Shown piece after piece: positions 38,291-46,819 of a stretch of 59,282 bases of DNA; the stretch's first letter is position 1; each line of letters opens with the position of its first letter. The position numbers and the translations under genes were made by a program. Origin of the DNA: a virus. The stretch covers positions 1 through 59,282 of the IMG/VR virus record IMGVR_UViG_3300024346_000066. One strand, 5' to 3'. The notes beneath the pieces are model-generated. The model saw only the letters and a list, made by a program, of their open reading frames with translations, was not told the origin of the DNA and did no database searches.

Positions 38291-38683
38291 TTATCGTGTT
38301 CTTTCCAGTACCAAATCCACACTCAATGGACGTTCGGTATTAATTATTTTAAAATCTATTCTTATAGAAACTGCGTTATCGTCTGGATTATATGTAACAG
38401 CAACTTCAGTCACTGTAACTCTTGGTTCAAAACTTTGAATCATGTCAAAAATAGCACGTCTAATAGAAGCTGAAGTTAATGGTGACTGTGGCTCAAATAA
38501 CATCGCTCGAATCGAAGAACCAATTTCACTATGAAATGGTCTCTCATAGTTAGATGTTAAAATTAGGTTTTTAAGTGCAGTCTTTACTGCATTCTCATCA
38601 TATCTGCGTGTTATGTCCTTCGTCACTGGGTGAGCAGTGAAGTTCAAGTCGATATCTGAGAAGATTCTTGTATTTCGTGCCAT
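38291..38683 (-). CDS. gp25: Baseplate wedge protein gp25
   Basis: A 130-residue member of the gp25/lysozyme-like wedge family, which with gp6 and gp53 completes the wedge core and starts sheath polymerisation. The pattern IFSDIDLNFTAHPVTKDITRRYDENAVKTALKNLILT, then PFHSEIGSSIRAMLFEP and the EPRVTVTEV segment, is a close match in order and length to T4 gp25 (132). A perfect TATAAATA lies only 5 bases upstream of the ATG, which is too close for a normal leader. Confidence 0.94.
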   Translation of the reverse strand: MARNTRIFSDIDLNFTAHPVTKDITRRYDENAVKTALKNLILTSNYERPFHSEIGSSIRAMLFEPQSPLTSASIRRAIFDMIQSFEPRVTVTEVAVTYNPDDNAVSIRIDFKIINTERPLSVDLVLERTR

Positions 38684-38688
38684 CTTAT

Positions 38689-38696
38689 TATTTATA
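38689..38696 (-). promoter_or_regulatory. Late promoter box TATAAATA immediately before gp25
   Basis: A perfect TATAAATA on the minus strand ends 5 bases before the gp25 ATG. If used, transcription would start at or within a base or two of the initiation codon, giving a leaderless gp25-gp6 mRNA. It could alternatively be a chance box in the short PAAR-gp25 gap. Confidence 0.45.
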
Positions 38697-38698
38697 CC

Positions 38699-39007
38699 TT
38701 ATCCTGCAAAAACATTCTGAGATCCTCGAGTTATGGTGTTATCTCCAGCAGAATCACCAATTCTAGCGACTGGTTGTCCTCCAATAAAAACTTTACCAGA
38801 TCCACTAGAAACAAATGATATATCTGGGGTACATCCTGACTTTGGGTGTACTGTTATTGCTGAACCTATAACTGCAATTAACATTCCATTAGCGAAAACT
38901 CCATTACCGTTAGCGCCTGCAATAGAAGTCTGCATTGGCATACGACATTTATAACCAGTTCCGTCTGGAGATAAAACGCTATCGCCCTGTCTTGATACTG
39001 ATGGCAT
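38699..39007 (-). CDS. PAAR-repeat spike tip protein (gp5.4-like)
   Basis: A 102-residue protein with PAAR repeats: MPSVSRQGDS at the start, then a second motif around AVIGSAITVHPKSG and a third VFIGGQPVARIGDSAG. PAAR proteins form the sharp cone bound by a metal ion at the end of the central spike in T4 (gp5.4) and in type VI secretion. It sits three genes downstream of the gp5 spike protein, with a 1-base overlap to the gene before it, which fits the order of use in the tail tip. Conserved His residues that could bind metal are present in the TVHPKSG stretch. Confidence 0.9.
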   Translation of the reverse strand: MPSVSRQGDSVLSPDGTGYKCRMPMQTSIAGANGNGVFANGMLIAVIGSAITVHPKSGCTPDISFVSSGSGKVFIGGQPVARIGDSAGDNTITRGSQNVFAG

Positions 39008-39603
39008 TATTTAAGTCCCTGAGTTTTTAAGTAAAGAATATTATCAATTGCAGTTTGATATCTCCAAACAACCCATTGGTGCAGATCAACTTGTTCGACT
39101 GTGTTGTTAACAGAAGGAATGAGAGCATTAGGATCTGGTGGGATAGTAATAGTTAATGGATATAAAAATTCAGTTAATACTGGATTTGGTTTCTCATATC
39201 TATTTAAGGACCAAAATGAAGTAGTAGTATTAAATGGTAAAATTTGACTACTATAATCAGTCAAAGAAAATTCATAGTACTGATCTAAAAAAACATTAGT
39301 TACTGGTCCTTCAAGTTTAAAAGTATGACCATTTATTTTAGTATAAGTTAATCCATGATTAGCCCAAACAAAAGATGTAGTATGATCAATGGCATTTTCA
39401 TATGTAAATTGTTCGGTCGCTGGTACTAGATATTTACCCTGCATTGTTATCGTTGTTCTAAAGTAAGTAGCTTCATAGACACTTTTTATATAATTACTTG
39501 GAACTGCACCTGCACCATCTATCGGGTCACTCATTTGAGATAGTGGATCTCCTGGGATCTCTACAAATCCAAGTTCAGCTGAATATGTAAATAAAACAGC
39601 CAT
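39007..39603 (-). CDS. Baseplate-associated protein of unknown function
   Basis: A 198-residue protein inserted between gp5 and PAAR with overlaps of 1 base on both sides, so it is translated together with the central spike genes. It contains YEATYFRTTITMQGKYLVPATEQFTYENAI and a middle PVTNVFLDQYYEFSL, ending in VDLHQWVVWRYQTAIDNILYL. I do not recognise a T4 gene. The predicted content is mainly beta-strand with a C-terminal helix. The position suggests a role at the spike or baseplate hub, such as binding the PAAR tip or the hub, but this is inferred from context. Confidence 0.6.
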   Translation of the reverse strand: MAVLFTYSAELGFVEIPGDPLSQMSDPIDGAGAVPSNYIKSVYEATYFRTTITMQGKYLVPATEQFTYENAIDHTTSFVWANHGLTYTKINGHTFKLEGPVTNVFLDQYYEFSLTDYSSQILPFNTTTSFWSLNRYEKPNPVLTEFLYPLTITIPPDPNALIPSVNNTVEQVDLHQWVVWRYQTAIDNILYLKTQGLK

Positions 39604-42600
39604 TATACCAACACAAATCCACCTGTGGGGAATGTTCCCGCATAGGTTTTATGATGATTCATTGTAAACATGTGTCCTTTATTCCCAGCTGGTCTACATG
39701 ACACATGAATCCAATATTGAGATCCATTATATTCCATAATAACTTGGTTCCATGAAGGTAGGAGTTTAACAATCTCGCTACATGTTTTGTAAGTTTCTGC
39801 CTTGCCACCTGCAAACACAATATCAGCTGCACAACCAATTGGGTGATCACCACCTTCTTTTACTCCTACACCCAAGTCTCCTGGAGCAGCACCGAATGGT
39901 GGTCTGCGGAAAGCTGACGTGATAGTGAATTTACCAAACTTTTCATAGATTGGATCAAGAACTTTTTCAGCCAATACTCTCATGTTACAAACAATTTCTT
40001 GAGGTGTAATGTTTGCACCATTAACATTATATGTAACACGTGGAATACGAACACCACCTTTGGTTAAATCACCAAGAGTAAAATGCTTGGATAATTTCAT
40101 TCCAGCAGTATATTGATCTGCTGGCATATTTTTAATTGCATCTAGACCAGTAACAGATCCTGGAGTAGCCGCAGAGTTTGCTGCTGGCTTTTCTTTTTGT
40201 GTTGAATATTTACTGCCCTCAATATCAGATTTACTAACTTCGTTATTTTCAATCTTTCTATTCGCATACGCAGTAGAACTGCCAGTATCTGGGGAGTCAA
40301 AACCAGTTTCTGAACCACGAGTTGAAACTGCCATTGGTGGTAATACAGAAACACCACTGGTACCACGAGTTTCAATTGGCAACTCTAAGTCAGCCTGTCC
40401 AGATTTCTTAGATTCTAAAGCAGGTGTAGATTCTTCAGCAGCAACAGCGGTACCAGCCGAGCCAGCAGTGCCAGCACTAGAAGAAGAACCATTTGCAATA
40501 TCAACAATACCACCATCGATATAAGTATTACTACCCTTTAAACTTAAGTTTCCACCAGCTTGAACATTAGTAGCAGCACTAGATTTAATATTTAATTCAC
40601 CAGTAGATTGTGCATTCAATTTTGCACCAGACTTTAGGTTAAAGTCTCCAGTAGATTCTGCATTTAATTTTGCGCCACCTTTTAAATTAAAGTCTCCAGT
40701 AGATTCTGTATTTAATTTTGCGCCAGACTTTAGGTTAAAGTCTCCAGTAGATTCTGCATTTAATTTTTCACCCGACTTTAAGTTAATATCTTTTGCAGCT
40801 TGAATGTTAACTTTCTTACTATCTGAAACTAGATGAATACTATTTTCAGCACCAATAAAGACGCCAGAGCCTGTACCTTTAATATTAATATCAGCTTCTG
40901 CTTCTAAGAACATACCAGCTTCTGATTTGATATTCATGTCTTTGGTAGACATTATATTTAATCCAGTGGCTGCTTTTAAGTTAAGTTGCCCAGCAGATTC
41001 AATATTTACTTTGCTAGCTTTTAAGTTAAACTCTCCCCCAACAGCAAGGTTTGCATTTCCACTAATGTTAATATTGGCTTCGTTGTAGATATTTATTTTA
41101 GCTGCGCCAGATACTTCCAAATTAAAGATGTTATCTGTTCGTACATTCAATGCACCATCAACTGTTACATTACATACACCTTTAACATAAACAAATCCAT
41201 TACGTTCAGTGATTGAGTAATTATCACCAATAATCTGATTGACTTGTGTGCCGTTGGCATCCCACTCAATAAATGAACCTGTTTTATGATACAAATGAAC
41301 ACGTTCAGATCCAGGAGTATCATCAAACTCCATTACGTGTCCTGATTCAGTTTCTGTAACTTTATTATATGGGTAAGTTGCATTATATGGAACAGGAGAT
41401 TGATTCCATGTTCCACCATTGGCAATCTTAATACCCATTTTCATAGCTGCTTCTTTTTTAACAATATATGTTCTACCTAAATTATTTCCAGTAGCTAGAC
41501 GATTAGTATCAGGTTCATTTTTATACTTTGGATATACACCATTTGGGTCTTGAAAACCAAGATTTGGATCAACAGAAAGACCAGTGCTAATACTACCATC
41601 AGCATTCGGCATACCTACTGCTTCAACAGTAGTTGTTGTTGGCTCACCCTCAGCTTCTAATTTAGTAAGAAGACTTTTAGCTTGACCAACAGGAGAGTTT
41701 GCTATTTTAACCAACTCATTTAGAATAGAATCTTTAGTTGGATTCACGATACCCAACTTAGAAACTAATTCAGTAACAGATCCAGAAACATTGTTGATAC
41801 CAAGATTCGAAGCAATATCTGTAATAGAACCACCAAAACTTGATAGTGAATTTAATTTTGATGCAAATAATGATTCTACATTAGTTCCTTGGCCAATAAT
41901 AGATGTAAAGGGATTGGCGATACCACCGCCCCCAAGATTTGAAATCTGTGCATTTAAACTATTTGCAATATTGGGTGGTAATATGTTACCACTAGCGTCA
42001 AGGATATTAGTTTTAAGACCACCAAGATTATCATTGGCAAAACTTGTAACAGTTGCAGATAAATCGCCAAATTGTGAAGTAAGCTGATCTGTTAATCCAC
42101 CAGTTAAATCAGATAAAGAAGCACCAATATCAAAACTGTTTACTAGATCTGTATACTGAGAAATTTGACCAGTAATATTACCTATTAAATCTGTAGGTAA
42201 TGATCCAAGGATACCATCTAAACCAAATCCTGATAGCCCTTCTAAACCACCAATTGCATCTAATCCTGCAATACTGCCTAGATCGAGTCCACCAAGATCG
42301 AGTCCACCAAGATCGAGTCCACCAATATCAAGACCACCAAGTCCACCATCAAGACCACCAAGTCCTTCATCAGTAGCACTGCCAGCTTCTCTTGGAGTTG
42401 ACTCTGCCGAATCATCCTTTGGTGTTGCTTTAACTACACCATAGTAGTCGGTACCCATATCAATTTTATCACCACCACCAATTGATGCAGTAGCTGCGGC
42501 TTTTGTAGAAGTATTTCTAAAAGTCCATTCTTGTTGCAGAGTTGACTCTACAAGACTCCATGGAGTCTTTACTTTAATCCCAGATTTTGCATATCTTCCA

Positions 42601-43496
42601 TTTTCACCACCGTATGGATAATCTGGATAATCTGGATCTTCGAGTGAAGAAAATTCAGCAGCTAAAGATCTACCAGCTTCTTTTAGTAATTCGTCATTAT
42701 TTTGATTTGGGTTTCGGTAGTATGCAAGCAACTTTGGTCGTTTACGTGCGATCAAATATTCTTGGCAAATTAAATCTTGAATACGTTCATTGAATGTTGT
42801 TTCAACATCAATGTTAAGTGACGTGCATGCTTCTCTTAAAGTTGTAGGAATACATTGATATTTACCCACAGCAAATAGTCTATCTGGCGAATTTGGACTT
42901 AGTGCTTGGGCTGCCATAATATCTTTGATAGGTGTCTTCGTCAAAGATAGTTTTTGTCCACCAACAGTACCAGTTCCAGGTGTTGCTCCACTACCACGAT
43001 TAAATGAATCATAATCTGCAGAGCCAGTAAGTTGTGCTAATGGACCAGTGATACTGTCTTCTGTTTCTCCAACATTGGCTGGAGTTGCATTATCTACACG
43101 AGCAGCTGCATCACGTTCTGGTTGAGTAAGATTATCATTATTGGAAAGATCAATATTACCAGAAGCATCAACTGTGTTGAGTGAAACATTGCCAGCTTCT
43201 AAGGCTTCTGGAGTTTGAAATGCTCCACCCAAAGTTCCCAACATCATAGGTTGTTGGTTATCTGGATCCATAAAGGTAATTAATACCCAAGAACCCTCAA
43301 CTGGACCAATAGGCGATGCACCAATACCAGAAGTGCCAGCTGATGTAATAGGTGATACTGGATATGCCCAAGGCAAATCCGTTGTTGGTAAATGAATTTT
43401 ATTTTCAGTATGCAAACCAACAATTCGTACCTGACATCTTCCAAGTTTTAGGGGATCGAATCTATTTTCAACACACCCTGTGTATAATTTCATCAT
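39603..43496 (-). CDS. gp5: Baseplate hub/spike protein gp5 with two putative wall-degrading domains
   Basis: At 1297 residues this spike is twice T4 gp5 (575). Residues 1-92 are the gp5 OB-fold (GRCQVRIVGLH, FMDPDNQQPMMLGTLGG). About 185-330 is a lysozyme/transglycosylase-like block (FAVGKYQCIPTTL, LLKEAGRSLAAEFSSL) in the place of the T4 lysozyme; no clear catalytic Glu is seen before the GKYQ motif. Residues ~375-425 are GGLDLGGLDL repeats. A triple beta-helix of 16-residue GDFNLKSGAKLNAEST units spans ~790-1010. The C-terminus (~1150-1297) looks like an M15 peptidase: GDHPIGCAAD with H1218 and D1225, and YWIHVSC with H1264. The hydrolases would open peptidoglycan during entry. Confidence 0.88.
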   Translation of the reverse strand: MMKLYTGCVENRFDPLKLGRCQVRIVGLHTENKIHLPTTDLPWAYPVSPITSAGTSGIGASPIGPVEGSWVLITFMDPDNQQPMMLGTLGGAFQTPEALEAGNVSLNTVDASGNIDLSNNDNLTQPERDAAARVDNATPANVGETEDSITGPLAQLTGSADYDSFNRGSGATPGTGTVGGQKLSLTKTPIKDIMAAQALSPNSPDRLFAVGKYQCIPTTLREACTSLNIDVETTFNERIQDLICQEYLIARKRPKLLAYYRNPNQNNDELLKEAGRSLAAEFSSLEDPDYPDYPYGGENGRYAKSGIKVKTPWSLVESTLQQEWTFRNTSTKAAATASIGGGDKIDMGTDYYGVVKATPKDDSAESTPREAGSATDEGLGGLDGGLGGLDIGGLDLGGLDLGGLDLGSIAGLDAIGGLEGLSGFGLDGILGSLPTDLIGNITGQISQYTDLVNSFDIGASLSDLTGGLTDQLTSQFGDLSATVTSFANDNLGGLKTNILDASGNILPPNIANSLNAQISNLGGGGIANPFTSIIGQGTNVESLFASKLNSLSSFGGSITDIASNLGINNVSGSVTELVSKLGIVNPTKDSILNELVKIANSPVGQAKSLLTKLEAEGEPTTTTVEAVGMPNADGSISTGLSVDPNLGFQDPNGVYPKYKNEPDTNRLATGNNLGRTYIVKKEAAMKMGIKIANGGTWNQSPVPYNATYPYNKVTETESGHVMEFDDTPGSERVHLYHKTGSFIEWDANGTQVNQIIGDNYSITERNGFVYVKGVCNVTVDGALNVRTDNIFNLEVSGAAKINIYNEANINISGNANLAVGGEFNLKASKVNIESAGQLNLKAATGLNIMSTKDMNIKSEAGMFLEAEADINIKGTGSGVFIGAENSIHLVSDSKKVNIQAAKDINLKSGEKLNAESTGDFNLKSGAKLNTESTGDFNLKGGAKLNAESTGDFNLKSGAKLNAQSTGELNIKSSAATNVQAGGNLSLKGSNTYIDGGIVDIANGSSSSAGTAGSAGTAVAAEESTPALESKKSGQADLELPIETRGTSGVSVLPPMAVSTRGSETGFDSPDTGSSTAYANRKIENNEVSKSDIEGSKYSTQKEKPAANSAATPGSVTGLDAIKNMPADQYTAGMKLSKHFTLGDLTKGGVRIPRVTYNVNGANITPQEIVCNMRVLAEKVLDPIYEKFGKFTITSAFRRPPFGAAPGDLGVGVKEGGDHPIGCAADIVFAGGKAETYKTCSEIVKLLPSWNQVIMEYNGSQYWIHVSCRPAGNKGHMFTMNHHKTYAGTFPTGGFVLV
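40580..40790 (-). repeat. 48-bp direct repeats in the gp5 beta-helix
   Basis: A 48-base unit begins at 40626, 40674, 40722 and 40770 (landmarks CCAGACTTTAGGTTAAAG and TCTCCAGTAGATTCTG), with a diverged copy before them. Each unit encodes one 16-residue turn, GDFNLKSGAKLNAEST or close variants, of the needle beta-helix. Change in copy number would alter needle length by a whole turn. Confidence 0.85.
42281..42340 (-). repeat. 15-bp tandem repeats encoding GGLDL
   Basis: Three identical copies of the plus-strand unit GATCGAGTCCACCAA (starting 42281, 42296, 42311) and one diverged copy encode repeated G-G-L-D-L/I between the lysozyme-like block and the beta-helix of gp5. Imperfect copies flank the array on both sides. 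Confidence 0.85.
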
Positions 43497-44782
43497 TTGG
43501 ATCTTCCATTCATATTTTTCAGCATAGATTCTTTAAATAGTTCCATGACACATTCATGTTTTTCTCTATCGATATAATGATTTATGGCGCCAATAATATA
43601 AGCACCAGATATAATTTCGTCACGTGTGTTTGTCTCACCCTTTTTCATAGGCTCTATTCTATCTACATTAATAATAACTTTCTGTCCAACAGTATAATCT
43701 GTTCTTCCTGGAACTGTGATTTCAATTTTATTGGCATCTGCTTGTCTCATTCCAGAGATTCGTTTCTGCAAAAAACTTGCATTAGTCACATCTTTCTCAT
43801 TAGTGAAACTGCCGTAATAAGTTGGTTTATTAATAATCATCGCACTTGGACGATAAATTGCATTGGCAGAAATTGATGCATATGGATTCAGATGTTTCTG
43901 TTTTTCAAAATCAGTTTTGATATCGTAGTTATTGACAAAAACAGTTTTAGTTGTAATGTCGAATGAATATTGTTTAGACGCATACATACCCTCTTGAGTA
44001 TTTTTCATATAATCATACACAGTTGGAATTCTCAATTCTTTAATACGCTTATATTGTTCTGATGGATTATTAATACCTTGCCCACCTGGAAGTTCATCAC
44101 GTTTGTAATTATCATACACAAACTCTTGAACTACATCACTGTTAGTATAAAGAGTCTCAAGTGAAACGAAGTTAAACCCTGCTCTGTTTTCATAGAACAC
44201 AAAGGTTGGTGAATCATTAGCATTCAGCGAATGATCGCACAAATAGTTTAAAGATTTAACTGGATTCCAATAATTTGAAATAAACTTAGTTGAATTTTTA
44301 GTTTCTTCAACGAAAATTTTACGTTTAAGTTGTAGTCCAAACTCTTTATCTTCCATAAGAGTTTTAGCAATCTCTGAACATCTACCTGAGTATGCTTTAC
44401 TAATTCTTTTATTTAAATCGATAACAGCTTCTTGGGTGATAAAGTGTAACTCATAAACAACACTACGATCACCAACAATTTCACGATCTGCCATTTTAAA
44501 GATATAAAAATTACCATCAATCTTAGAACCTTTAAGTGTTGGAGTCGATACTCGTAATTGAAGAAATTCTTCTCCAGAAAATGGAAATAAGTTTAACAGA
44601 TCTAGTGAATCTTTAATAACTAAAGAGCCAGTAATAAATGGTGAGAACAAATCTTCAAATATCTGAAGACCAACAACTTGGTTGGTAATTTCCTGTGTGA
44701 ATCCTGATGATGTAATTATACTAACTTTTTCAATATTAACATCACCAGCAAAACGCAGGTGATCTGAAGATCTTTGTACCAT
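43493..44782 (-). CDS. Baseplate hub protein, gp27-like
   Basis: A 429-residue protein directly before gp5, the place of a gp27-like hub. T4 gp27 trimers form the cup that binds gp5 and continues the tail tube. The pattern LRVSTPTLKGSKIDGNFYIFKM, LHFITQEAVIDLNKRISKAYSG, a WNPVKSLNYLCDHSL block and the C-terminus VGQKVIINVDRIEPM with SGAYIIGAINHYIDREKHECVMELF matches the four-domain hub layout and resembles the end of T4 gp27 (YVDEVIHELSNNNSV). Overall identity to T4 is probably low, so I call it gp27-like on architecture and position. Its stop overlaps the two ATGs of gp5 (ATGATGA), implying translational coupling. Confidence 0.78.
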   Translation of the reverse strand: MVQRSSDHLRFAGDVNIEKVSIITSSGFTQEITNQVVGLQIFEDLFSPFITGSLVIKDSLDLLNLFPFSGEEFLQLRVSTPTLKGSKIDGNFYIFKMADREIVGDRSVVYELHFITQEAVIDLNKRISKAYSGRCSEIAKTLMEDKEFGLQLKRKIFVEETKNSTKFISNYWNPVKSLNYLCDHSLNANDSPTFVFYENRAGFNFVSLETLYTNSDVVQEFVYDNYKRDELPGGQGINNPSEQYKRIKELRIPTVYDYMKNTQEGMYASKQYSFDITTKTVFVNNYDIKTDFEKQKHLNPYASISANAIYRPSAMIINKPTYYGSFTNEKDVTNASFLQKRISGMRQADANKIEITVPGRTDYTVGQKVIINVDRIEPMKKGETNTRDEIISGAYIIGAINHYIDREKHECVMELFKESMLKNMNGRSK

Positions 44783-45276
44783 TATAATACGTCGCCAAAT
44801 TGTTGAACTATCTTTTGTAATAATTGCGAAGAAATAACTTTAATCCTACGTTTAGATTCATTAATATTTTCTTCATATGCAGTATTTGATACTGACTCTG
44901 CATCTGGGTCATCTGAATTAACAGTATATCCCATTGAGTTTTCATAATGGTGTGTATCTAATTCATTATCTACACCATACTTATCTGTAATATATTGATT
45001 CAGTGCAGTATAAGTTAATGGGAAATCTTTAACATAATCGTAACGACTATTCACGAGCATGATGATCCAGTGATACTGAGAATTACCATAAAGTTTCTCA
45101 GCAACAATTTCTGGTGTTTCGCCTTCTTTAATATCATACTCATCGTAAAGAGTAACATTAGAAAGAATATCTTTTCTAAATCTTACATTACGAGTAATAT
45201 CAGAAACGATAAGAACCTTTCGTTCTCCGTTTATATCAAAATCATAAGCGAATTTTGGAAAGTTTTCGAAGTACAT
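44782..45276 (-). CDS. gp53: Baseplate wedge protein gp53
   Basis: A 164-residue protein with the gp53 pattern GERKVLIVSDITRNVRFRKDIL, then ETPEIVAEKLYGNSQYHWIIMLVNSRYDYVKDFPLT, and the closing NESKRRIKVISSQLLQKIVQQF. The YGN-x-Q-Y/L-H/Y-W-I/V core is shared with T4 gp53 (AIYGNPQLYWVLLM). Gp53 clamps the wedge inner ring around the hub. The gene overlaps the gp27-like and gp48 genes by 1 base on each side, so it belongs to the same late mRNA. Confidence 0.9.
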   Translation of the reverse strand: MYFENFPKFAYDFDINGERKVLIVSDITRNVRFRKDILSNVTLYDEYDIKEGETPEIVAEKLYGNSQYHWIIMLVNSRYDYVKDFPLTYTALNQYITDKYGVDNELDTHHYENSMGYTVNSDDPDAESVSNTAYEENINESKRRIKVISSQLLQKIVQQFGDVL

Positions 45277-46316
45277 TACATACCTGCCTTAATTTTATCT
45301 TTGTCCATAAGAGAAAGTTCTCTAAATGTCATTTGGACGTTAATTTGTGTAGGTGAACCATCAGCAAACGTATTGAATGACGCATTCGGTGTGTAATTAA
45401 TTGCCATCTCTGTTAGTACGCAACTCGTGTGGCGGTGGATGTTTGTGTTCTCTACACCATTTGCATAATATGAGATATCAAATTCTGATGGGTATACGTA
45501 CAAGAATTTATTAGTATCTTTAAATTCTGGATGCATATGTAGCTTGAATGTATTGATAATATTCTGGACGTTCTGTGATTCAGATTTATCACGTGGAAAG
45601 AACTGATACTCAAATTGGAATGTGCGGAAATCGACACCTTTGAACACTTGTTCTTTGCGAGGGTTAGCTGCTAGACCAGTAGCAGCAGAAACTGTGCCCG
45701 CATTTGGTCCAAATGCTAAACCTAATGCTGCTGCGCCAGTACCAGCTGCGCCAACTAACTGTCCACCATCAAAACTTCCTATAGCTTTTAATGCCGCTTC
45801 ACCAAGTAATGGAGCCATAACAGCAGTGGCAGTTTCTTCTTCAGAGTATTGAACTCCATATCGAATGTTAAGTTGATTGGGAACATGTAAAGCAATAGCA
45901 GTTCTTAATCTTTTCTGAGCACGTGACGCAGTTCCAGCAATTGCTGCTGCAGCACCTAATCCAATAGCACCTGGAGCGGCAGCTACAGCTGCGCCAGCAA
46001 TTGCTTTACCGAAAGCGAATCCACCAGCAATAGCACCCTTTAGCGCAGTACCAGCAACTGCGCCAGCAACTAATCCAGTTTTAGATAAGTTAGAAGCTAA
46101 TAATTCTCCACGATCTCTAGTGAACGAGATATCATCGGTAATCTGTTGATTGTCACCATCTTTATTTAAAATTTTAGAATCCTCTGCTACACTGATATAG
46201 AAAATAGCGTAGTTACCACCATATCTTTCAGACAACAAATCTGCTGGATACGTGTGATTGTTGATTTCATATTTACCAGTCTGATACGATCTTACTGGAT
46301 TTGGTGTTGATGCCAT
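45276..46316 (-). CDS. gp48: Baseplate tail tube cap protein gp48
   Basis: The 346-residue protein completes the baseplate and starts the tail tube with gp54. The C-terminus (EMAINYTPNASFNTFADG, then QMTFRELSLMDKDKIKAG) aligns with the end of T4 gp48 (KTPNGNFNGLAIAPN, MTMREIITLNRASLYAG). It also has the tube-like segment FRTFQFEYQFFPRDKSESQNVQNII. Residues ~75-150 are an unusual Ala/Gly-rich stretch (LKGAIAGGFAFGKAIAGAAVAAAPGA) that looks like two hydrophobic helices; a membrane-like segment is unusual for a baseplate protein. A perfect late promoter lies 31 bases upstream. Confidence 0.87.
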   Translation of the reverse strand: MASTPNPVRSYQTGKYEINNHTYPADLLSERYGGNYAIFYISVAEDSKILNKDGDNQQITDDISFTRDRGELLASNLSKTGLVAGAVAGTALKGAIAGGFAFGKAIAGAAVAAAPGAIGLGAAAAIAGTASRAQKRLRTAIALHVPNQLNIRYGVQYSEEETATAVMAPLLGEAALKAIGSFDGGQLVGAAGTGAAALGLAFGPNAGTVSAATGLAANPRKEQVFKGVDFRTFQFEYQFFPRDKSESQNVQNIINTFKLHMHPEFKDTNKFLYVYPSEFDISYYANGVENTNIHRHTSCVLTEMAINYTPNASFNTFADGSPTQINVQMTFRELSLMDKDKIKAGM

Positions 46317-46333
46317 ATTAGCCTTTAAACCTA

Positions 46334-46341
46334 AATAAATT
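46334..46341 (+). promoter_or_regulatory. Possible late promoter for the plus-strand gp4 unit
   Basis: The plus strand reads AATAAATT, one base from NATAAATA, 29 bases upstream of the gp4 ATG. It lies within the divergent gap back-to-back with the gp48 late promoter, which supports a role even though the last base differs. Confidence 0.4.
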
Positions 46342-46346
46342 GTGGT

Positions 46347-46354
46347 TATTTATA
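46347..46354 (-). promoter_or_regulatory. Late promoter box TATAAATA before gp48
   Basis: A perfect TATAAATA on the minus strand, 31 bases before the gp48 ATG at 46316, inside the short divergent gap between gp48 and gp4. It is the likely start of the long baseplate transcript. Confidence 0.8.
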
Positions 46355-46369
46355 CTCTACTATTTATCA

Positions 46370-46810
46370 ATGTTTCATAAAAGACTTTTCACTCCAATGT
46401 TCCCAGCAAAATATACTGGAGACCCCACGAACATCGTAATGCGCAGTTCATGGGAGACTCGATTTGCGTCATGGGTTGATAAGAACCCGCAGGTAGTAAA
46501 GTGGAATTCTGAAGAAACAGTCATACCGTATCGTTGTCCTACAGATGATAAAATACACAGATACTTTGTAGATTTTAAGATACAAGTACAAGCTAAAGAC
46601 GGAATACTTCGTACATATTTAATAGAAGTAAAACCACAGAAACAAACCCTACCTCCAATATTTCCAGGGAAACGAACTCAGAGATATTTAACAGAGTCTT
46701 TAACTTTCATTAAGAATCAAGCTAAATGGGCAGCTGCACGTGATTATTGTAAAGATCGTAATTGGGAGTTTAAAATTATAACCGAACACGAACTAGGACT
46801 GACAGCCTAA
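46370..46810 (+). CDS. gp4: Head completion protein gp4 (TnsA-like nuclease fold)
   Basis: A 146-residue protein starting MFHKRLFTPMFPAKYTGDPTN, followed by IVMRSSWETRFASWVDKN and a central YFVDFKIQV, then LIEVKPQKQT. Gp4 is needed to complete filled heads before tail joining, and the family has the core of TnsA-type endonucleases: E in SSWETRF, D in VDF and E-x-K in EVKP, all conserved here as a possible E-D-E/K active site. Length is near T4 gp4 (150). A longer TTG-start reading would add ten residues, but the ATG at 46370 fits the family start. Confidence 0.92.
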   Translation: MFHKRLFTPMFPAKYTGDPTNIVMRSSWETRFASWVDKNPQVVKWNSEETVIPYRCPTDDKIHRYFVDFKIQVQAKDGILRTYLIEVKPQKQTLPPIFPGKRTQRYLTESLTFIKNQAKWAAARDYCKDRNWEFKIITEHELGLTA

Positions 46811-46819
46811 ATAACTAAT

